In this document: positions 5,903-10,946 of the stretch, piece after piece
Position numbering within the stretch: position 1 is the stretch's first letter
Layout: every line of letters begins with the position of its first letter
Source of the DNA: Methanoregula sp.
GTDB taxonomy: Archaea; Halobacteriota; Methanomicrobia; Methanomicrobiales; Methanospirillaceae
Reading direction: 5' to 3'
NCBI GenBank assembly: GCA_028705545.1
Contig: JAQWDG010000011.1
Location: 1 to 10,946, forward strand
DNA: 10,946 bases
Notes under the pieces: model-generated
What the model saw: only the letters and a program-made list of their open reading frames with translations
Databases searched by the model: none
What the model was told of the DNA's origin: nothing
Made by a program: the position numbers and the translations under genes

Positions 5903-7309
5903 TCAGGCGTAAGCCTGGAGCCGGCGGATATAGGCCCGGGCCCAGACGTACGCTACAACGCTCCCGAGGATATCTCCTGCAACCATCCCCCACCAGATCC
6001 CGTGCTCCCCATAGCCCAGTGCAATTCCGAGAAGCCAGGCGAAGAGCGCGATGAAAACCAGTTCGCGCAGGGCTGTTATGGCAAGCGAGGTCAGGCCCTT
6101 TCCCACACCCTGGAAAACCGAACCCGACATCATGCCCGGCGGGACGAACGGGTAAAAGAGGCACATGAGCCCGATAAATGCAGCAATCGTCGGGGCAAGG
6201 TACGCAGTTTCCGGCGAATAGGTAAAGACCGTGGCAATCTGCGATGAAAAGACCCACGTGATCGCGCTCGTGCACAGGGCAATTGCAAGCCCGAACAGGA
6301 TCGAAAAGTTATGGATGACCGGCAGCTTGTCGTAGTGACGTCCCCCGTATGCCGCTCCGGAGACCGAGACAACGGCCATTGCGATACCAACGAGCGGGAT
6401 GATGGCAAACATCACCAGCCGCCAGCCGGCGGTGTAGACCGCGACTGCATCGGTCCCTGCGGTCATCACGAGCATCCCGTTTATCAGGATGGCAAGGATC
6501 GACATCATGAAAAATTCCGTGCTCGCCGGAAGCCCGACGCCGAGAACCCCGCGGATCGTTGCAGGGTCCCAGGCAAAACCCTTCCACGAGAGTGAGACAT
6601 AGGTGTCCTTTTTGACAAAGAACCAGTACAGGAGCACGACGGCTACCATGACCTGCGAGATGATCATGCCCCATGCAGCACCGGCGATACCCATGCCCGC
6701 CCAGTAGATCAGGATCGGGTCGAGGATCATGTTGAGGATGGACGATGCGCCAAAGACATACATGGTCCGCTTCATATCCCCCTCGGCACGGAGGATGGAT
6801 GCGAGCATGCTCGTGACGAGGATGAGGATCGTCCCGGCAAAGACGACATTACCATAGTCAAGGGACAGTCCCAGGGTATCCCCGGCGCCAAACAGCATCA
6901 GGATGGGATCGGCAAAGAGGAGCAGGAGCACGGTCGTGACAACCGAGATCGCCACCATCAGGAGGAGTGAGTGGACGGCAGCCCTGTTTGCACCGGCATG
7001 GTCGTCAGCCCCGATCCTTCGTGCAATAAGCGATGTGGCACCGGCGCCAAGGCCGTTCCCTAGGCCGACAAGCACCATAAAGAGAGGCGTAACAAAACCA
7101 ACCGCAGCTAGCGCGTCCGGGCCCAGACCGGCAACCCAGATTGCATTGACGAGATTGTACGTGGACATCAGGAGCATGACAACGATCATGGGCCCCGAGA
7201 GTTTCACAATCGCCTTTTTGGGATCCCCGGTCAGCAGGGCAACGCCGAGGGTTGCAGGGCCGTTAAGGGGGCTTTTATTGTCCATGACGGGTTCGTGTTC
7301 ATCCGGCAT
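5903..7309 (-). CDS. MATE family multidrug/toxin efflux transporter
   Basis: A 468-residue polytopic membrane protein of the multidrug and toxic compound extrusion family, at its usual length (about 450-480). After a soluble N-terminus, the first span and loop contain IVKLSGPMIVVMLLMSTYNLVNAIWVAGLG, followed by DALAAVGFVTPL and GLGAGATSLIARRIG: the family's opening motif of a span, a polar N/D turn and a G-A-x-S-x-I-A-R-R-G segment. The second half repeats the plan (GLPASTEFFMMSILAIL, then VAVYTAGWRLVMFAIIPLVGIAMAVVSVSGAAYG), giving two six-span bundles. Members export cationic drugs or metabolites using Na+ or H+ gradients; the substrate cannot be read here. The ATG directly abuts the stop of the MarR gene (TAG-ATG), and GGAGG at 7322-7318, inside the last MarR codons, sits eight bases upstream, so translation is likely coupled. 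Regulation by that MarR protein is inferred. Confidence 0.95.
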   Translation of the reverse strand: MPDEHEPVMDNKSPLNGPATLGVALLTGDPKKAIVKLSGPMIVVMLLMSTYNLVNAIWVAGLGPDALAAVGFVTPLFMVLVGLGNGLGAGATSLIARRIGADDHAGANRAAVHSLLLMVAISVVTTVLLLLFADPILMLFGAGDTLGLSLDYGNVVFAGTILILVTSMLASILRAEGDMKRTMYVFGASSILNMILDPILIYWAGMGIAGAAWGMIISQVMVAVVLLYWFFVKKDTYVSLSWKGFAWDPATIRGVLGVGLPASTEFFMMSILAILINGMLVMTAGTDAVAVYTAGWRLVMFAIIPLVGIAMAVVSVSGAAYGGRHYDKLPVIHNFSILFGLAIALCTSAITWVFSSQIATVFTYSPETAYLAPTIAAFIGLMCLFYPFVPPGMMSGSVFQGVGKGLTSLAITALRELVFIALFAWLLGIALGYGEHGIWWGMVAGDILGSVVAYVWARAYIRRLQAYA

Positions 7310-7777
7310 CTAGTCCGCCTCCATTTTCTCTAACGTATTACGACAGTTCAGGGCGACAGATTCCGTCAGGAGCGAAAACTTCTCACGGTCAGCCGGGGAA
7401 AGGCAGGAACAGGCAAGTTCTTCCCATTCACGGTCGATCCGAAGGAGTTCCGGGGCTATTGCTTCGCCTTTTTTGGTAAGGAAGAGCCGGACAGCCCGCC
7501 GGTTCCCGGGATCGGTGATGCGACGCACGTAACCTGCCCCGACAAGTTTTGCAACGCTCCGGGCAACGGCTCCCTTATCGATGTGGAGATGCCGGGACAG
7601 CGTGTCCTGCATTATATTCTGCCGTACAACGAGGGTGATGAGGACCGGGAACTGGCCCGCGGAAAGCCCGAACGGGCGGAGCCGCTCGTTGATGAGTACA
7701 AACTGTGTCCTGCTGATGATCGAGATCATAGCCCCGAGCGGCAGGCGGGGCGTGCAGGGTTCTGGATTATCTGGCAC
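7310..7777 (-). CDS. MarR family transcriptional regulator of the MATE operon
   Basis: A 155-residue winged-helix protein, typical MarR length. An N-terminal dimerisation helix (about 14-35) leads into helix and turn (LSAGQFPVLITLVVRQN). The helix-turn-helix is QDTLSRHLHIDKGAVARSVAKLVGAGYV (57-84), with recognition helix DKGAVARSVAKLVGAG. The wing is RITDPGNRRAVRLFLTKKG, carrying the conserved D-x-R-x-x-x-(V/L) pattern. C-terminal helices (about 104-152) complete the dimer. The reading frame begins at GTG 7777; an internal ATG at 7729 (MISIISRTQF) is an alternative. A TATA-like CCTTTATCC at 7809-7801 on the minus strand lies about 26 bases before 7777, which favours a leaderless GTG start. 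Being first in an operon with an efflux pump strongly suggests ligand-relieved repression of itself and the pump. Confidence 0.93.
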   Translation of the reverse strand: MPDNPEPCTPRLPLGAMISIISRTQFVLINERLRPFGLSAGQFPVLITLVVRQNIMQDTLSRHLHIDKGAVARSVAKLVGAGYVRRITDPGNRRAVRLFLTKKGEAIAPELLRIDREWEELACSCLSPADREKFSLLTESVALNCRNTLEKMEAD

Positions 7778-7800
7778 CTTATTTCATGCGCAGCGAACAG

Positions 7801-7831
7801 GGATAAAGGTTGTCACGGCAACAATTTAAAA
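7801..7831 (-). promoter_or_regulatory. MarR-MATE operon promoter with candidate operator
   Basis: Two TATA-like boxes are read on the minus strand: TTTAAATTG at 7830-7822 and CCTTTATCC at 7809-7801. Between them lies the imperfect palindrome GTTGTCACGGCAAC (7809-7822), whose outer four bases are perfectly paired. It has the TTG-N6-CAA shape often bound by MarR dimers and would overlap the TATA/BRE contacts, so the MarR protein could repress by blocking TBP/TFB. The operator role is inferred from position and symmetry. Confidence 0.5.
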
Positions 7832-7867
7832 GAGGGGAGCTTAAAATCCCGTTCTTTGCCGAGGGGA

Positions 7868-8239
7868 TCAGATATATTCCCGTAATCTGCGGGCAAGGGT
7901 GAGTTTCTGATTGATCTCGTTTTCTTTATCTACCCGGATAGCATCGGCGATCTCATCGATGGGACGGGAAAGGCGGACCACGTTCTGGGGCCTGCCAATG
8001 GATTCGGTCTTCTCCAGCCGGGTGACAATCCAGTCCCGCTCCTTGAGGTACTGGAGCGCAATGCTCACTTCGGGCTGCCGCAGGTCTGCCCCGCGCTCGA
8101 TATCACGAGAGGTCGCCTCGGGGGTATTTGCAAGGTATACAAGAACTTTTGAAACGGTCCGGGGAATCCCGATGCCGATGAGAAGTTTAACAAACGATTC
8201 TTCCTTCTCGGTGAAAACCTGAACTTTCCTGCCGGACAA
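7868..8239 (-). CDS. Winged-helix transcriptional regulator (archaeal TrmB/ArsR-like)
   Basis: A 123-residue regulator of a kind common in methanomicrobial archaea. The winged helix spans about 15-92: helix FVKLLIGIGIPRTVSKVLVYLANTP, helix EATSRDIERGADL, recognition helix QPEVSIALQYLKERDWI, and a wing with a charged hairpin ending NVVRLSRP. The C-terminus (about 93-123, IDEIADAIRVDKENEINQ onward) is a charged helix likely to form a dimer coiled coil. It starts at TTG (8239): TAA lies in frame just upstream, so no ATG or GTG start is possible there. GGAGAG at 8254-8249 serves as a somewhat distant ribosome site, and TATA-like CTTATAC near 8303-8297 predicts a transcript start near 8274. It lies upstream of, and in the same direction as, the MarR gene, but a promoter separates them. 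Target genes are unknown. Confidence 0.88.
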   Translation of the reverse strand: MSGRKVQVFTEKEESFVKLLIGIGIPRTVSKVLVYLANTPEATSRDIERGADLRQPEVSIALQYLKERDWIVTRLEKTESIGRPQNVVRLSRPIDEIADAIRVDKENEINQKLTLARRLREYI

Positions 8240-8325
8240 TTGTATCGTCTCTCCTTAACAAACTGGGTAAAATACACGTTACACCGGGAGCGGTATAAGT
8301 ATTGTGATATAATGACGTCGGGGAT

Positions 8326-8514
8326 TCAGGATATCCGCATAATCTTTACCTGGATCTTGTCGCCCTGCTTTTTGATCTCAACATTGATCTGCCTGTCTTT
8401 GTAGGCAACCTTGTGGATGCCATACTTGCCAGAGGCAATAAGCTTCTGGAGTTTTGCCATGTCGGCCCGGGGCATGCGCCGGAAATCGTCATCGACATAG
8501 ACAATCGTTGTCAT
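8326..8514 (-). CDS. Conserved-looking hypothetical protein, 62 residues
   Basis: I do not recognise a family. From the ATG at 8514 the protein reads as a short strand (TTIVYVDD), a basic helix (RADMAKLQKLIASG) and two or three alternating strands (HKVAYKDRQINVEIKKQG, then IQVKIMRIS), a compact alpha/beta fold rich in Lys/Arg (near 20 percent), which could bind nucleic acid or a membrane surface. AGGAG at 8529-8525, ten bases upstream, is a usable ribosome site, and TATA-like AAATTTAC near 8552-8559 suits a start near 8530. The ATG at 8521 is in another frame. It is divergent from the gene at 8722 and separated from the winged-helix gene by 86 bases. Coding status is likely from the frame-preserving amphipathic pattern and the upstream signals. 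Confidence 0.68.
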   Translation of the reverse strand: MTTIVYVDDDFRRMPRADMAKLQKLIASGKYGIHKVAYKDRQINVEIKKQGDKIQVKIMRIS

Positions 8515-8618
8515 CGCTCATGTTCTCCTGGCGCCACGACCGGGTGACGCCCGTAAATTTACCATTAAACCCCGCAAGCGTATCAACTTTCCCGCGGTAC
8601 ATGCAGTATTTCTGCCGG

Positions 8619-8629
8619 TTCCCCGTATT
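8619..8629 (-). promoter_or_regulatory. Third copy of the AATACGGGGAA word
   Basis: On the minus strand this exact 11-base word sits in the divergent gap between the genes ending upstream at 8514 and beginning at 8722. A related CCGGGGAT lies 11 bases before it, forming a degenerate direct repeat. No TATA box stands at the usual distance, so its target gene is unclear. Confidence 0.4.
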
Positions 8630-8680
8630 CATCCCCGGTTTGTGGATTGAGCGGCATATGGGGGATTTTTTAAGGGAAGC

Positions 8681-8690
8681 ATTAAATACC
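8681..8690 (+). promoter_or_regulatory. TATA box of the gene at 8722
   Basis: ATTAAATACC matches the archaeal TATA pattern. The predicted start near 8711 leaves a leader of about ten bases. GTGAT at 8711-8715, six bases before the ATG, is at most a weak ribosome site. Confidence 0.6.
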
Positions 8691-8721
8691 GTATCCCTGC
8701 ATATCCCTATGTGATACTAGT

Positions 8722-9132
8722 ATGAGCAGGGAGAAGATCAAGGTTCCAGGCAATGTGTATGAAGAGCTTGCCGCTCTCGAGCACGAGATACACTTTACGC
8801 TGGACACAACAGACACGGTAAAAAAGGCGGAAGACCGTGGATACATGGCAGCGGCAAACTGGATCCGGCAGAATGAAAATGCTTACAAGGTAGGATTCTC
8901 CTGGGGATTTGAACCCATGGCAGAGGAATCCCAGCCGATGATCCGCGATATACCGGAGAAGAGCGAGCCGGTCCAGAGGCGGACAATCAGCCACCCCCCG
9001 CCGATCCAGGCGACCCGGCCGGAGCCGCAGCCCATCCGCTCCCCGGCAAGGAAAACAACCGGCAAGTCCTCGTCAGGAAACAGCACCGGGATAATTGCCG
9101 GGATCAAGAAGTGGATCAACAAATATTTCTGA
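8722..9132 (+). CDS. Hypothetical protein with disordered middle and C-terminal amphipathic helix
   Basis: A 136-residue protein of no recognised family. Residues 1-65 appear folded: two helices (VYEELAALEHEIHFTLDTTD and VKKAEDRGYMAAANWIRQ) and a short aromatic stretch (YKVGFSWGFEP). Residues about 66-118 are rich in Pro, Ser, Arg and Glu with several RP/PP units and are probably disordered. Residues 122-136 (TGIIAGIKKWINKYF) form an amphipathic helix with Ile, Trp and Phe on one face and Lys on the other, resembling a peripheral membrane-targeting helix. There is no signal peptide, so membrane contact would be from the cytoplasm. A TATA box about 36 bases upstream supports a start at 8722. 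It is single, with a terminator following. Function is not assigned. Confidence 0.75.
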   Translation: MSREKIKVPGNVYEELAALEHEIHFTLDTTDTVKKAEDRGYMAAANWIRQNENAYKVGFSWGFEPMAEESQPMIRDIPEKSEPVQRRTISHPPPIQATRPEPQPIRSPARKTTGKSSSGNSTGIIAGIKKWINKYF

Positions 9133-9143
9133 TCTTCCTCCAT

Positions 9144-9180
9144 CCTTTTTTCGGCTGTCGGGATAAGGTAGCCTTTTTTC
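9144..9180 (+). terminator. Double T-run terminator after the gene at 8722
   Basis: CCTTTTTTCG occurs twice in tandem, with T6 at 9146-9151 and 9174-9179, 28 bases apart. Two consecutive U-tracts suggest primary and back-up archaeal termination sites. Confidence 0.65.
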
Positions 9181-9234
9181 GTGATTCACATGGTACCATG
9201 GGTTTATTCCTGCACTAACAGGTTATCCAGAATA

Positions 9235-9267
9235 CAGCATCCGGTATGCAGATGATACTGGATACTG
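9235..9267 (+). other. Predicted RNA hairpin in the leader region of the gene at 9323
   Basis: ATCCGGTAT (9239-9247) pairs with ATACTGGAT (9255-9263), nine pairs including one G-U, around a seven-base loop. A one-by-one mismatch is followed by three further pairs (CAG 9235-9237 with CTG 9265-9267). It lies in the 190-base gap after the double terminator. It could be part of a long leader or a small RNA; the sequence alone cannot decide. Confidence 0.4.
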
Positions 9268-9295
9268 CACAAAGACTCATCTGGGACTGCCGGAG

Positions 9296-9306
9296 AATAC
9301 TATATC
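9296..9306 (+). promoter_or_regulatory. TATA box implying a leaderless transcript at 9323
   Basis: AATACTATATC matches an archaeal TATA box, centred about 23 bases before the ATG. No ribosome site lies near that ATG, so a leaderless message is the simplest reading. Confidence 0.5.
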
Positions 9307-9322
9307 GGGAATTACGATCGTT

Positions 9323-9670
9323 ATGGCACGCGACCTCACAGAGAAGGATATCGACATCCTCAAAAAACTCGCCCCGGAATGCGGGGACCTCACCTGCGGG
9401 GGATCCGGGCACATGTTCCACGCGATCCTGCCGCCGGTCTCGAACCACTTTGCAGAGAATGCGGACGACTTTGCCGAACGGATTGGCCGGCTCTCGGACG
9501 ATGAACTCACGTATATCTCGGAGAAGATCCTCTCCGGTGAAGAGGGGCTCGGATGCGTAGCGGTGGAAGATGCCGAAGCGCTGGTAAAACTAATCCACGA
9601 CCGGATCTCGCCGGAAATGGCTAAAAAAGTGATCGCAGCCTACGAGTCCGGCGGCGAATGCGAGCGGTAA
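9323..9670 (+). CDS. Conserved-looking hypothetical protein with Cys/His cluster
   Basis: A 115-residue soluble protein, mostly helical, with no recognised family. Cys20, Cys25, His30 and His33 cluster in a Gly-rich loop between helix 1 (LTEKDIDILKKLAP) and a segment AILPPVSNHF; a C-x4-C-x4-H-x2-H arrangement could hold a metal. The second half has three helices (ADDFAERIGRLSDDELTYIS, EDAEALVKLIHDRI, EMAKKVIAAYES), with more Cys near the C-terminus (GLGCVAVE and GGECER). Acidic residues dominate, as in a cytosolic protein. It ends 24 bases before the HEAT-repeat gene on the same strand with no terminator between them, so the two are probably co-transcribed and may work together. Metal binding is inference from residue spacing. 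Confidence 0.78.
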   Translation: MARDLTEKDIDILKKLAPECGDLTCGGSGHMFHAILPPVSNHFAENADDFAERIGRLSDDELTYISEKILSGEEGLGCVAVEDAEALVKLIHDRISPEMAKKVIAAYESGGECER

Positions 9671-9694
9671 CCGGGAGAATTGGTCGTTAACGCT

Positions 9695-10174
9695 ATGGCA
9701 GACGATACGGCATCCCTGATTGCAGCACTGGAATCCCCAACGGTAAAAACCCGGAGGGAGGCGGTTTTCCGGCTGGGGAAATCCGGCAGTCCCGATGCAG
9801 TCGGGCCGCTCATCCGGATGCTTTCCGACAACCATCAGGCCGTCCGCACCGAAGCTGCAGCAGCACTTGGGAAGCTGGACGACGACCGGGCAGTCCCGGC
9901 TCTCATCGAAACCCTTGCCGACAGCGATCCGGATGTACGGGCCGGGGCAGTTTCTTCTCTCGGGCGGCTGAAGGACCGGCGGGCCACCCTCCCAATCGCC
10001 CGCTGCCTGGAAGATAAGGACGACCGGATCCGGGCCGGGGCGGCAGAGGTTCTCGGGAAACTGGGCGATCCCCGTGCTGCCGGTCCGCTCGAACGGGTAG
10101 CACAAAACGATCCGTTCTCCGATGTCAGGGATGCCGCAGAACGGGCCCTTGCACGGATCCGTAAAAGAGCCTGA
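9695..10174 (+). CDS. HEAT-repeat protein (PBS-lyase HEAT-like)
   Basis: A 159-residue protein made almost wholly of five helical repeats of about 31 residues, beginning near residues 3, 34, 65, 96 and 127. Each has the pattern A-V/L-P-x-L followed by D-x-x-x-x-V-R-x-x-A-A-x-A-L-G-x-L, as in VRTEAAAALGKLDDDRAVPAL and VRAGAVSSLGRLKDRRAT; this is the PBS-lyase HEAT-like signature. The fold is a right-handed solenoid used to hold partners; in methanogens such proteins are common, and a few act as scaffolds or in phycocyanobilin-lyase-like chemistry, but no active site is visible here. The ATG at 9695 (MADDTASL) is preferred to an in-frame TTG at 9680. Its likely partner is the product of the gene just upstream. 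Confidence 0.92.
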   Translation: MADDTASLIAALESPTVKTRREAVFRLGKSGSPDAVGPLIRMLSDNHQAVRTEAAAALGKLDDDRAVPALIETLADSDPDVRAGAVSSLGRLKDRRATLPIARCLEDKDDRIRAGAAEVLGKLGDPRAAGPLERVAQNDPFSDVRDAAERALARIRKRA

Positions 10175-10243
10175 ACCCGGTTCATCACGGGATCTGCGGC
10201 TATGAAGAGCAAACTGCCCGTTTTACCGCTCGGATCCCCAAGG

Positions 10244-10256
10244 TATTTTTATTATT
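10244..10256 (+). terminator. T-rich terminator after the HEAT-repeat gene
   Basis: TATTTTTATTATT, a T5 run followed by a T/A stretch, lies 70 bases past the stop codon and before the next promoter. It fits an archaeal U-tract terminator. Confidence 0.5.
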
Positions 10257-10275
10257 GCCGACATATGTGGGGCAC

Positions 10276-10310
10276 AAATACCTATACTACCTATTGAGGA
10301 ATACGGGGAA
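10276..10310 (+). promoter_or_regulatory. Promoter of the ABC transporter gene with motif at the predicted start
   Basis: AAATACCTATA at 10276-10286 is TATA-like and predicts a start near 10306, inside AATACGGGGAA at 10300-10310. GGGGA within that word lies five bases before the ATG at 10315 and may double as a weak ribosome site. The same word recurs at the methyltransferase promoter. Confidence 0.5.
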
Positions 10311-10314
10311 TATA

Positions 10315-10946
10315 ATGCCGGGGATCATCGAAGCCGACGACCTGACCAAGGCCTATAACGATACGGTCGCTGTAAACCACATCCGGTTTTCGGTGAGAAA
10401 GGGCGAGGTCTTCGGGATGCTCGGGCCAAACGGTGCCGGGAAGACGACCACCATGAGGATGATCGAGTGCGTCTCTCCACGGACTTCGGGAACGCTTACA
10501 GTCTTTGGTCTCGACCCGGAGAAAAATCCCGCAGAGATCAAGCAGAGGATCGGCGTCGTCCCGCAGGAATCAAACCTCGACCCGGATTTCTCGTGCGAAG
10601 GGAACCTGCTCACCTATGCCCGGTATTTCGACATACCACCGGAAGAAGCCAAAAAACGGGCGGAGTCGCTCCTCGAGTTTGTCGCCCTCACGGAAAAACG
10701 GGAGGTCTCCGTTGACAAGCTCTCCGGGGGCATGAAGCGGCGGCTCATCCTCGCCCGGGCGCTCATCAATATCCCCGATCTCCTTATCCTTGACGAGCCC
10801 ACGATAGGTCTCGACCCCCAGGCCCGGCACCTGATCTGGGAACGGCTCCGCCACCTCAGGGCCGAGGGAAAGACCATCGTGCTTACGACCCACTATCTCG
10901 ACGAAGCTGCCCGGCTCTGCGACCGGCTCGTGATCATGGATAACGG
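10315..10946 (+). CDS. ABC-2 type transporter ATP-binding protein (partial)
   Basis: The N-terminal 210 residues of an ABC ATPase, cut by the right edge. All nucleotide-binding motifs are present and intact: Walker A GPNGAGKTT (37-45), Q-loop Gln84 (VVPQESNLD), signature LSGGMKRRL (136-144), Walker B LLILDEP (156-162), D-loop GLDP, and H-loop His193 (TTHYLDEA). Such stand-alone domains resemble the DrrA/NodI/CcmA group, which pair with ABC-2 membrane proteins to export lipids, drugs or polysaccharides. The next gene, just outside the window, should be that permease. The product acts on the cytoplasmic face and hydrolyses ATP for export. Its own promoter carries the AATACGGGGAA word. The substrate is unknown. 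Confidence 0.95.
   Translation, partial: MPGIIEADDLTKAYNDTVAVNHIRFSVRKGEVFGMLGPNGAGKTTTMRMIECVSPRTSGTLTVFGLDPEKNPAEIKQRIGVVPQESNLDPDFSCEGNLLTYARYFDIPPEEAKKRAESLLEFVALTEKREVSVDKLSGGMKRRLILARALINIPDLLILDEPTIGLDPQARHLIWERLRHLRAEGKTIVLTTHYLDEAARLCDRLVIMDN

Noticed and set aside
8520..8714. 65-codon plus-strand frame in the divergent gap
   Set aside because: No ribosome site, and it contains the TATA box of the gene at 8722 and the 11-base word; the composition is not protein-like.
9680..9694. TTG start for the HEAT-repeat gene
   Set aside because: GGGAG is only two bases away, too close, and MADDTASL from the ATG at 9695 is a normal N-terminus.
1..10946. CRISPR array, tRNA, rRNA, insertion sequence, toxin-antitoxin pair or defence system
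   Set aside because: No regular spaced repeats, cloverleaf, transposase, terminal inverted repeats or toxin-like partner gene was found on either strand.

Overview
The window looks like chromosomal DNA of a euryarchaeon, most likely a methanogen of the Methanomicrobiales (Methanoregula-like). This is inference. It rests on moderately high GC coding DNA broken by short AT-rich gaps with archaeal TATA-like boxes, T-run terminators, GGAGGTG-type ribosome sites beside probable leaderless starts, and protein families common in methanogens (Mth938-like protein, UPF0316 protein, archaeal winged-helix regulators, Pro/Thr-stalked surface proteins). No rRNA, tRNA, insertion sequence, phage gene or CRISPR array was seen.

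Layout. 1-825 (minus, cut by the window edge): membrane protein with two cytoplasmic TPRs, a Pro/Thr linker and an outer domain. 937-1236 (plus): small ribbon-helix-helix regulator. 1294-2565 (plus): secreted, membrane-anchored beta-propeller. 2631-3191 (plus): flavin reductase-like (flavoredoxin family) protein ending at a strong terminator. 3367-4239 (minus): SAM-dependent methyltransferase. 4386-4772 (minus): Mth938-like protein. 4883-5482 (minus): UPF0316 membrane protein. 5719-5868 (plus): a 49-residue single-span membrane protein with an excellent ribosome site. 5903-7309 and 7310-7777 (both minus): a MATE exporter and the MarR regulator just upstream, forming a two-gene operon. 7868-8239 (minus): winged-helix regulator starting at TTG. 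8326-8514 (minus): unknown 62-residue protein. 8722-9132 (plus): unknown protein with a disordered middle and an amphipathic C-terminal helix. 9323-9670 and 9695-10174 (plus): an unknown Cys/His protein and a HEAT-repeat protein, probably one operon. 10315-10946 (plus, cut by the window edge): ATPase of an ABC-2 type exporter.

How the genes work together. The clearest unit is MarR-MATE, a regulator-controlled efflux operon with a candidate operator at its promoter. The rest are mostly single genes with their own promoters, a housekeeping and cell-surface neighbourhood rather than a defence or mobile island. No new multi-gene system can be demonstrated. The least explained signals are an exact 11-base word (AATACGGGGAA) found three times, only between genes and twice at predicted transcription starts; the 49-residue membrane protein; a hairpin in the 190-base gap before 9323; and the unknown proteins at 8722-9132 and 9323-9670. 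No gene-free stretch exceeds 300 bases.
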